Source: Malurus cyaneus samueli
Lineage: Eukaryota > Chordata > Aves > Passeriformes > Maluridae
Length of the DNA: 64,000 bases
NCBI GenBank assembly: GCA_009741485.1
Contig: CM019236.1
Coordinates: 40,961,223 to 41,025,222, forward strand
Direction: 5' to 3'
The notes under the pieces were generated by a model. It was not told the origin of the DNA and did not search any database. It saw only the letters and a list, made by a program, of their open reading frames with translations. Positions 14,625-24,385 of the stretch are shown here, piece by piece. Numbering within the stretch: position 1 is the first letter of the stretch; each line of letters starts with the position of its first letter. A program made the translations under genes and the position numbers.

Positions 14625-16842
14625 CTGGAGGGGAGAAAAATCACATCATTGTTACAATGTAGTAAAATTTGTATCATCTATGTAAATTATCATTTTGAAA
14701 TTATACAAAGGGCATTGAGGACTGCAAAAATTGCTAATGCAAACTACTGAGTTTCTGAGAGAAAATAAATCGATTTACACTTTTCAATACTCAACAGAAA
14801 CTGCACTGATTTAAAGAATAAAAATATGATCCCAAAACCTTCACATGGAAACAGTGGTTACAAAGGTTGAATGTAGAATTATGCATTTTTATGCACAAAT
14901 TTCGTGTTTGTGCATGAAGTGCTGACATGCAATCAGGAGAGATGCTTAATTGTAAAGAACATATTTCCATATTTAGAGGGCCTGTCTCCAGAGACTTCTC
15001 AAAGCATGAAGTGCTACTACAGCAAAGACTAGAAACTCCGATAGAGGTAAAAGGAAGTTGTAAATATAGAAACAATGCCGCCAGTGGAAAACTTGTACTT
15101 TGGTTTTAAAAGGAACAAAATCGCACAACAATTCTCTCCTGATACACAAAAACCAAGCTCAGTGCTTGGTGCATGGCTCCACAGACACATTCATAGCTCC
15201 CTTAGTCCACTTACAGATGAATTGTCTCACTGACTGATTACCTGTGCATTGGTTTGACTGCTGTAGCAGAAACAAAATTTGCCTTTATTTTGTTCCACTC
15301 ACCTTATCAGGCATGATTATGGAAGTTTATTTTGGTAATGCCTGAATTTACTATGCCTATAGCAGCCTGAACCCAACACAACTGCCTGAATTCAAAACAC
15401 CAGCACACAGCCCTGATCCTGCCCTGCCAACATTTTCCCAATCAGGACCATTTATACATAGAATGAAAGGATAAGGGGAGGAAAAAGCCCAGGGCAGGTA
15501 CCAGGAATGAAAGGCAGAAAGGGAGTTCTATGTCAAATAAATACGTCCACTGTAATGCCATCAACCTACAAAATGAAAAAATGGAATTCCAGAAACTCCG
15601 TATCTGTCCAGGTAATTCACCACTTGGCTTTGAATGTATAATCTATACATAATCTGGCTCTCGTAGCCTTCCCTGTCATCTCAGTGCATATTGCTTCTTC
15701 TGTTTCAGGAAAACCTGTCCTCCCTAAGGACTGACCTATTAGTGTTTGAGCTCCCTTCCTCTGCTCCCTTCCTGCACACACATGCACACAAGACAAGACT
15801 AAGGAGAGCTCCTGATCCTTCTGCAGCTACCAATTTGAAGACAAAGACTTCCATTCACTAGCTACCACTCTCATGAGTCAAATAAAAATGGTGTCAAATA
15901 CAAGTAATAAAGCATATATGACTCTTTCATGCTCCTAAGGTACAGTCAATTGCTATGTGCAGATACCTCCTAAAACGGGAGAGGAGACAGGCCACTCAAA
16001 TGATCCTCACTCCCTTGTTCTATAAGTCTGAATTCCCACCTGTTTTATTCTGACACATTCATCCCCAGGTATTCATGCAAATATTTGTGCAAGACTGCCT
16101 GCAAAAGCCATTATTCAGCACTTAGATAGGAACCTGTTTGTGTTTGTTAAGCAAAAAGGAGTGGTGCTGTAGCACGTTTCTTCAGCTGTTACAACTTCTC
16201 CAGAAGGAAGATCACTCCAAATTCAAATACTCCATATGTTCAACACAAGTAGATTAAGCAAAAGCAACATGCTACAATAAAGCAACAAAAAGACCCTTCA
16301 TCCTGGCTTCACTGATTTTCAGGCACTGCAAATCCCACGCTTTAATAAACTAGAGATGCCATTATCCCACACCATACCTCAGACAGGAGATACAGTCCTT
16401 TTCAGAAGCATGTTATATGTAATGGCAATGACACTTAACAATAATTGAGTTTTTCTTCTCCCCATTGGCGCCCAAAGACTGCTACCCCACCACCACCAAC
16501 AGATATATTCAGAAAGTTGTTCCAGTAAATATTAAAGCATTTTTAATATTTTTTCCTACAAAAAAAATGATCCTTGAAGACAAATCACACAAGGCAATTT
16601 CTCTTAGGTGATGTAACAAGACACAAAACTACCACTTCTGCTTCCTTCTATGAAGTAAAAGATGAAGATGGCACCCACCCCACTGTTCTATTTAAGTAAA
16701 AAAAATGTGAAACAAGAATTACAAGAGCAAAAGTATAAAATATTTGCAAAGGACACCTACATATTGCAGTCATGTATAGAAAAGACATTCCTGGATTCGT
16801 ATTTGAATCAGTTTCTTCTGATATGCCATTACTACAAGACCT

Positions 16843-18345
16843 GAGCATTCTGAAGATGGAAGGGACCTTGAACATAATCTAGTTCCAAGACCCCTGCAGC
16901 GACACCTTGCAGTAGACCAGGCCGTCCAGCACCCCATCCAGCCAGGCCTTGAACAGCTCCAGGGGTGGGGCATCCATATCTCTGTTTCAGTTCCTCACAG
17001 CAAAGAATTCCTTCCTAATATATAATCTAAACCCACGCTCTTTCAGTTTAAAGGCCTTGTCATGTCAACTATATGGCATTGTAAAAAGTCCCTCTATAGA
17101 CTTCTTGTAGGATCCTTTGAGGTACCGGAAGGTCACAGTAAGGTCACCCCAAAGCCTAGTCTTCACACTGAAAAATCCTATTTCCCTCTTTTTTGCACAA
17201 GAAAGGTGCTCCATCCCTCCAACCATATTCATGGCCTCCTCTGGATTCACTCCAACAGGTCCCTGTCGTTCCTGTGCAGGGACCCCCGAGCTGGGTGCAG
17301 TGTTCCAGGTGAGGTCTCAGCAGAGCAGAGCAGAGCAGAGCAGAGCAGAGCAGAGCAGAGCAGAGGGGCACAATCCCCTCCCTCCCCTGCTGCCCACGCT
17401 GCTTTGGATGCAGCCCAGGACACGTTTGGCTCTCTGGGCTGGCAGTGCCCATGGCCGGGTCATGTCCAGCCTCTCACCCACAGCACCCCCAAGTCCTTCT
17501 CCCCAGGGCTGCTCTGCCCTAGAATGTCTTGGTAGCAGGGGTTGCCCTGACCCATGTGCAGCACCTTGCACTTGGACTTGGTGGACCTCATGAGGTTCCC
17601 ATGGGCCCACTTCAGGAGCTTATCCAGGTCCCTCTGGTTGGCATGTCATGCTTCAGGCATGTCAACTACACCATTCAGCTTGGTGTCATCTAAACATTAG
17701 CTGAAGGTGAACTCAATCCCTTCATCTACGTCACCAATGAAGATACTAAATGACACTGGTCCCAGTATGGACCCCTAAGGCACACCACTTGTCACTGATG
17801 CCCATCAGGATGCTGAGCCATTGACCACCACATGCTGGATGCCATAATCCAACCTACTTCTCTTCAGCAAACAGCCCATTGTTCAAATCCACTCATTAAA
17901 TTCATCTCTCTCCAGTTTAAAGAGAAGGATGCTGCAAGAAACTCTGCAAAAGGCTTTACAGAAGTCCAGATAATTGACATCTGTAGCCCTCTCCATGACC
18001 CCTGATGAAGTTACTCCATCATTTAAGGCCATTGTGCCGATCAGGAAGGACCTACCCTCGGTGAAGCTGTGCTGGCTCTCTTGAATCACTGCCCTGTCCT
18101 TCATGTGCCTTAGCACAACTTCCTAGAGGAAATGTTTCATGACTCTTCCGGGCACAGAGGTGAGGCTGATGAGTCAGTAATTTCCAGGCTTCAGCTTTCT
18201 GCCCCTTTGAAAGATGGGCAAAGTGTTTCCTCTTTTCCAGTTGACTGAGACTGGACCTGACTGCTGTGACTTTTCAGTAATACCTTTTACATTATCATCT
18301 GAAGCATTTAATCATGGTTCATCCTTCCCAAAGAACCTATATAAA
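16843..18345 (-). mobile_element. CR1 LINE, 5'-truncated, about 1.5 kb
   Basis: The plus strand gives the reverse complement of a CR1 3' half. It starts at the 3'-UTR end (GAAGATGGAAGGGACCTTGA), runs through TCCAGCCAGGCCTTGAACAG, CACAGCAAAGAATTCCTTCC and CTCCTCTGGATTCACTCCAA, and ends in the distal reverse-transcriptase region (GAGGTGAGGCTGATGAG). Reading frames are broken, so no functional protein is encoded. The stretch at about 17,317-17,610 is almost identical at the translated level to the CR1 at 48,037-48,300, so both belong to one relatively young subfamily. It includes a pentanucleotide expansion, listed separately. Confidence 0.93.
17321..17365. repeat. (CAGAG)9 pentanucleotide repeat inside CR1
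   Basis: Nine perfect CAGAG units (45 bp) sit where the CR1 consensus has only one or two. The CR1 copies at 22,590-22,613 and 48,284-48,298 show the same position with fewer units (CTCTG on the opposite strand), so the expansion arose within this copy or its close source. Confidence 0.95.
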
Positions 18346-19081
18346 GATGTGCTTTCCAAAATCCTTCAAAATTTGAAAAAATCTCCTCATTAAAGTATTA
18401 AAAAGTGGCCATTAATAAATGCAGGTAGAAGTTATATTGTTATTGTTATTGCAGGTATTATTATTTTTATTATTATTGTTTTGTTATTGCATCTGTATGG
18501 TGTCAAAAACATGACAGATATACTAAGATAATGCTAAACTCAATATTAACTTTATAGTTTTTCCTGAGAGTCATCCCCGCATTATTTCTGGGACACACCT
18601 CAGTACATAATGTGCGTCTATTAAAAATTACATTTGCATACTGAAAACTAAGTTGATCTTAACTGGCTAGGCTCTCCAAGAGGCAATGATTCCCAGTGTT
18701 GTCTAATAAAAACAGAAATATTCCTGTACACTGCTTTCCTAGCCAACCATAAGAGGAAAAGCATATGCAAATGTACAATATGTTCTCTGCTTATAAATTG
18801 CCTCTGTCAAAAGAGAAAGCTGCCTGTGGCATAATTCTCAATGTTTAACAGAAAAAAAAAATGTGAAAGTCGTGAATAATAAAAGCAAAAAATGTCTTTT
18901 AGTGAAATAAAGATACAAATAAAGATACATACGTATCTTGAAGATAGCTTCAAAACATCCATAAATTTCCAGAAACATCCTGATTTCATAGAATCTGCTA
19001 AATTTGGGACTTGAATAAAGTAAAAAGATCAGATGGTTTAACTGCTGTTTGTATCAGCACACATGAAATCTTACTTTTGAT

Positions 19082-19096
19082 NNNNNNNNNNNNNNN
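19082..19096. other. Assembly gap, 15 N
   Basis: Fifteen consecutive N in AUH intron 1. The flanks are AT-rich and unremarkable. Confidence 1.
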
Positions 19097-22000
19097 ATTA
19101 TATATTTGCATTAAATACACACAAATGTAATTTTCCATTATTAAAAAAGATATTTTTAAAAAGTCCAAATGATGCTTTGAGAAATGGAAGGAGGATTAAA
19201 GAGAGGTAAGTTATTTTTAAGCTTGTTTCACTTAACTATTCAGATAAACCAAGGCAGACAAGTGGACTTAGATGCTTATTATTCAAAAGTAGTTTCTTAA
19301 GCAAGACAAGAACATTTGGTGAATATATCAAGCACAATTCTGGTGGCTTTCATTATCATCTTATCAAAAAGTATTTCAGTGAAAAATCACACAGATGTGC
19401 ACTATGCAGTGATTTTTAAAAGTACTGAAACACTCTTCAATCTCTCTTACCTGTGCCTGTTTCATCTCTAAATTCTGCTTTAACTCTTTTCTGCATTCCT
19501 TAAATTAGCAGATCTCGCTCAGCCCTACTTTAAACACAGCAAAAGAAGAGGAAATTTTTCCAATTTATCAGCTAGCTATCAGTTTCCAAACTCCGAGCAA
19601 ACAACTTCAACCAACACCATATTTGTTCTGCCTATTCCCTGTACATAACTGATGAAGGCCAAAAGCTGTCTTACTCCAAACTGAACGAAAACCAGCTGGG
19701 AAATTTAATCATAAGGAGACATTCCAGTAAAAAAATCTAAATTTTATAAATATTTATATCACACGCCGGCAAGTGACACTGCAACACTGGAGTCAAGATT
19801 AAAAAGATATTTCTCCCAATTGCACCTGTAACTTAAAAACCAAAATCACTAAGTTCATTTAAATTTGTAATGGGATCACTAATGCAACTTGGCTACGAGT
19901 TCTGAAATGTCAGCATTTGTAATACATTTTAGCCCTAGTGATGATCAAATAGAATCTCAAATAAAGCAGAAGATACATACTTAATTTAAAAACACTAATG
20001 CACCGAAAGTTATCTTTACTCATAGAAAACTGATTCTAAGAGCTTTCCAAGCTGTAATGTGCAGAATATCCAGGTATTTTTCAATCACATTCTTCAAAAA
20101 TCTCACAGTTTTTATATTTTAGTTCAGCTCAAATTTGGAAGCTGGAAAGCCTTGAGTTAGAATTTCAACTAGCCTTTTTGAATATAGTCTCATTTTAGTT
20201 TATGTTTAACAACTTGCCAAAATCTGGGGTATGCAAATCACGTGGAAGTGATATGAAGCAGAATGGTTTGTTACTTTGCCTACAGGCAAAGATTTGTCTA
20301 GTGCTACAAGACACGTGCCACAAGTATGTGAGGCAGTTACTGGCGATCAGTAACTCCCCAGTATTCGCAATACATCCTTCTCCAAGCAACACAGAAACAA
20401 GAGCACAACCACAGCATGAACAAGCACTTGTTTGTTGTAAAAGGCAGTCAGAGGAACAGGGCTTGACATTGCATGGAGTCAAGAAGAATGTCACGGAGAG
20501 TGCGAAGAGGCCACAGAGGCACCGGAGTCCCATGCGGGAAAGTCTAGAACATTAAATGGCCGATAAAGGAATGGCAGGATAAAAAAGAGCAAGAAAGACC
20601 ACAGGGGTGTTTATAGAGGTGGTGTCCTCATTCAGCAGGGATATTACATGCTGTAAGCAGATAAATATAGATGAACCTGATATACAAGGTAAGGAAGAGA
20701 GTATGCCACAGTATGGGAAGAAAGCAGAGCAGTTGAAGAAGGCCTGTGAGGTTTATGTCTTCTGGCCTACTTCTAGATCCTTGTTCTTATCCTCTTGTAA
20801 CAGTGTTTGCTTCTGTCCTTCTGAAAGTCAAGAAGAAAATTCCTTTTGCTGAAGAGAATTCATTAATTAAAAATATATTGATTGAATTCTTCCTTATGAT
20901 AGTGATACTGACTCAACATTCCAAATACTATCTCCATGTTTTGGGGCATTAGGTTAGATATTCAGTAAAAAACCCTTCATAACATTACAAGAACGATGGA
21001 TTCCTAGCTGATTCAACAGCTGGAACACACTGCCTAATTCTATGCTTTTTCTGTAATAGCAGAAATAAAAGTTGACTAGTAAGATCATTATATTTTCTAC
21101 CCCTTCTCGGTAAAGCATAACGTAAACAAGGAAAAAGCACTCCTCTAACATTTTATAAAGTCTATTTGGCTCCTGTCTTTTCCTCAATTTAAAATAATCC
21201 CCCAAAAATCAGAATAGATGTTTAAAATTAATACTAAGTCCACAGGTGGCTGGAAAAACAGAAATAAAGTAGTACATCTTAAAGGAAGTGAAAAGAGTTG
21301 GGAACAGAGCTACAACTAAGACAGAAGATTGATTTCAGGATCAAACAATATCATCTTTAACATTAACCCCAAATAATGACAAAAACCTGCCCTCATATGA
21401 AAGTACAACATCAGTTTTCCCTTGAAAAAGAAAATATAATCTTCTAAGCCTCATGACAAAATTCAATTTTAAAGTTACCTTTCTGTATATGTATACTAAT
21501 CTATATACAGCCATACTCAGCTGACAGACATTTACCTGAATTTGCAGCAGGTCTGAAATAACTGAATTAACATGCTCAAAGACGTAAATTGAACCATGCA
21601 TTTAACACACAGTGGTTCCAAGACACTTCCTCTATATAGAGAATCCGTGCTGCAGATGATCAAAACCCTATACTGTGGCACTCTCCATAAAAGCAGGTAT
21701 AACATCTCGACTATAAAATAAATCCTTAGGCACAGAGCATGCACATATTTCTGCTCCACCATTCCTAGCCCTGGTTCATCCACAAAGGAAGGAAGTGACA
21801 AACACCAAAGGAAGTTTAACACCTCCAAAATCTGGTGAGCACCAAATCAGAAGAGAAAGTACAAAGTGCCTGTGCTCTGACGCACTGGCTGCAGATCACT
21901 AAGGACCACAGTTTTTCTTTCTTTTTTTAACCAGGTGAGTTAAAACAAGACTCTTGGTACAGTTGAGTAGAACAAGGTGAGTAGTAGCTGACAACGCTAA

Positions 22001-22289
22001 AAACAAGGACGAAGATCAGATGATTATTAGGCAAGCGGCATGAGATGAGAGAATACTGAAGTCGTACCTCACAGCACAGAAAACATCAATATAAATTCTG
22101 TGCCCTTGTCTGTCTGTGCACACAAACAGAAAATTGATGCTGGAAGCAGCCTAACTCAAGCAGTTTGTTGCTAATTTTCTCACAATTAGAGTGGCCAACA
22201 GATGTCAACTGAGAAAGGTGTATACCTCACACACACAGTACATACGCTGCTGTACTCTGGAAAAGAGTGGTGCTGTTGACATACCTCAA

Positions 22290-23134
22290 GGACAGGGTGC
22301 TATTCACAGTAACCTAGACAAGCTCATAAAGTGGGCCCATGGTTTAATCCCATAAGGTTTAATAACATCAGGGGCAAGGTGCTGAACATGGATTGGGGCA
22401 AAACCCAGTACTAACACAGGCTCAAGCATGAACAGATGGAAACCAGCCCTGCTGAGAAGAACTTGGGGGTGCTGAGAGAGGCTGGATGACCTAGCAATGT
22501 ACACTCACAGCCCAGAAAGCCAAACGTGTCCTGGGCTGCATCCAAAGCAGCGTTCGCAGCAGGGCCAGGGAGGAGATTCAGCCTCTCTGCTCTTCTCTGC
22601 TCTGCTCTGCTGAGACCCCACCTGGAACATTGCACCCAGCTCTGGGTTCCCAGCACAGGAAGGACATCAACTTGATGGAGTGAGTCCTGAGGAGGCCACC
22701 AGGATGATAAGAAGAATGTCACACTTCTCCTATGAAGAAAGGCTGACAGAATTGGAGCTGTTCAGTGTGGAAAAGAGAAGGCTTTGAAATGACCTAATTG
22801 CAGCCTTCCAGTACCTGAAGGGAACCAACATGAAAGATGAAGCAAGACTATTCACAGGGGCATGCAGTGACAGGACAAAGTGGAATGGGTTCAAACCAAA
22901 AAAAGAGCAGATCTAGATTAGGTAAGAGGCAGAAAATCTTTACTGTGAGGGTGGTGAGGCAATGGAATAGGCTGCCCAGAGTTGTGGATGTCCCATGGCT
23001 GGAGGTGTGCAAGATCAGGCTGGATGGGGCTCCAGGCAAACCTGGTCTAGTATGAGGTGTCCCTGCCCACGGCAGAGGAGTTGGAATCAGACAGTCTTCA
23101 GGGCCCTTTCCAACCCAAACCGTTCTACGATTCT
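22290..23134 (+). mobile_element. CR1 LINE, 5'-truncated, about 0.85 kb
   Basis: Plus orientation. Recognised from AAGTGGGCCCATGGTTTAAT, the CTGGGCTGCATCCAAAGCAG motif, GAGACCCCACCTGGAACATT, GGAGGCCACCAGGATGAT and the terminal CCAACCCAAACCGTTCTACG followed by ATTCT. The 3' end lies about 220 bp from the AUH exon 1 donor. Frames are broken. Confidence 0.95.
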
Positions 23135-23179
23135 TGGAAGAGCCAAGGGGAACCAATGTGACCCACTTCTGCCACTGCC

Positions 23180-23800
23180 ATGCCGGCAGCTCCAGAACCT
23201 GCGACGCAAACCCGGCCGCCGGTGACATGGAGAGGAGGAGCCGCCGCTCATCTTCCCGCCCCCCACCAGGCAGCTCCCCTAGGCCGCCCTCTCCCACCCC
23301 TCAGGGGTCACCCCGCCGGGCCGGGCACGGTGGAGGCCGCCTTCCCTCGTTACCTTTGTGCTCATCATCCAGGTACCGGACGCGCAGCTCTCCTCTTCCT
23401 TCGCCTGGGAGCCGTAGCTCCTCCCGGACGAGGGGAAAGCAGCGGCGGCGCCTCCCCGCACCGACGGCGCCCGGAGGCCGGTCCGGCCGAGGGCGGCGGA
23501 GGTCGCGGCGGCTGCGGCTGTCAGCCTGAGCCGGCGCGCAGGAGGCCGAGCCCGCCCAGCGCCGCCCGCCATCGCTGCTGCCGGCGCCGCCTCAGCTCTC
23601 GCGGCCCCGGCCTCGGTCCCGCCGCCCACGTGACGGCTGCGCACGCACGGGGCGCGCTCCCCCCCGCCCATCGCGCCGCCGCCGCCGCCCGGGCCGCGGG
23701 AGGAGGCGGCTCGGCCCGGGCCCGGCCCTGGCCCTGCCAGGGCGCAGATCCGCAGATGCCCGTGGCCGGAAAAGGCTCTTCGGCCAGGGCGATCTGAGAC
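23180..23800 (-). promoter_or_regulatory. AUH: AUH CpG-island promoter region
   Basis: The interval is strongly GC-rich with dense CpG, in sharp contrast to the AT-rich flanks, and contains AUH exon 1. Upstream of the AUH start codon (higher coordinates) lie an E-box extended to CACGTGAC at 23,627-23,634 (USF or MiT/TFE type) and TGCGCACGCACG from 23,638. The latter matches the palindromic NRF-1 consensus at 11 of 12 positions, which would suit a nuclear gene for a mitochondrial enzyme. There is no TATA box. The transcription start is not fixed by sequence but should fall at about 23.58-23.75 kb. Factor binding is inferred. CR1 copies abut the island on both sides. Confidence 0.85.
23354..23572 (-). 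CDS. AUH: AUH exon 1 (mitochondrial presequence), apparent 1-nt deletion
   Basis: The minus strand has ATG at 23,572, preceded by GGCAGCAGCG. The frame encodes MAGGAGRARPPARRLRL and further Arg/Ala-rich, acid-poor sequence of about 50 residues typical of a mitochondrial targeting peptide, then GRSYGSQAKEE. This aligns with the human segment RGYSS before the mature domain. The conserved ELRVRYLDDEHK (human ELRVRYLEEENR) follows at once but one frame away, up to the donor AAAG|GTAACG. A single missing base, most simply one G in the GAGGAGAGCTG run at about 23,390-23,397, accounts for this: with it the exon would be 220 bp and end in phase 1, as exon 2 requires. The fault is probably a sequencing error in GC-rich DNA, but a real frameshift cannot be excluded. 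Confidence 0.93.
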
Positions 23801-24385
23801 GTGACAAAAACCCAGCCGTATCCTGGGCCGCGTCAAAAACAGCATGGCTAGCAGGGTGAGGGAGGGGATTCTGTCCCTCGGCTCCACTTTGGTGAGACCC
23901 CACCTGGAACACTGCATCCAGCTCTGGGGGCCCAACAGAAAGTGACATAAAACTGAGGGAGGCAAGCCAGGTACGGCCATGAAGTTGATAAGGGGGCTGG
24001 AGCACCTGCGCTACAAAGGGTGAGGGAAGTGGTGCTGTTCAGCCTGGAGAAGGCTGTGTGGAGACTGTCTAGCAATCTTCAGGATCTGAAGGGAAGTTCA
24101 GCAGGAACGGTAGCGTGGTAGGACAAGCAGTAATCCATACAGATTAAAAGAGGGGAAAGGTGAAATTTTTGGAAGAAATACTTTACTATGACAGTGGATG
24201 AGACGCTTGAATAGGTTGCTCAGAGAAGCTGGGGGTGCCCCAGTCCTGGCAGTGTTGAAGATGAAGCTGGCTAAGGCCTTGAGCAGCTGGGTCTCGTCTG
24301 AGATGTCCCTGCCTATGGCACGGAATGAAGGTTGGGACAGGATGGTCTTTTAGGTCCATTCCAACCCTTGGCATTCTGTGATTCT
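23800..24385 (+). mobile_element. CR1 LINE, 5'-truncated, upstream of AUH
   Basis: Plus-oriented CR1: GTATCCTGGGCCGCGTC, GAGACCCCACCTGGAACACT, CATCCAGCTCTGGGGGCCCA, and the 3' end TTCCAACCCTTGGCATTCTG followed by TGATTCT. It begins about 230 bp upstream of the AUH start codon, at the edge of the CpG island. Confidence 0.93.

Larger units (their letters stand above)
14625..23353 (-). other. AUH: AUH intron 1
   Basis: The 8.7-kb interval between exon 2 and exon 1. It contains a minus-strand CR1 (about 16.8-18.3 kb), a plus-strand CR1 (about 22.3-23.1 kb) and a 15-N assembly gap. The rest is AT-rich sequence with small A/T-rich simple repeats, for example a TTATT-rich run near 18,440-18,485. 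Overlapping ORFs on both strands at 20,195-20,555 show no domain features. No further exon is recognised. Confidence 0.85.

Noticed and set aside
17062..17610. Overlapping ORFs of 97-158 codons on both strands
   Set aside because: They lie entirely within the minus-strand CR1 and its CAGAG expansion, which lacks stops in several frames.
20195..20555. ORFs of 112 and 117 codons overlapping on opposite strands in AUH intron 1
   Set aside because: No domain, splice signal or homology is recognised, and the mutual overlap points to chance.
23134..23980. Long ORFs of 131-233 codons on both strands around the CpG island
   Set aside because: GC-rich sequence has few stop codons. Only the AUH frame shows homology and splice-phase agreement; the others are shadows.
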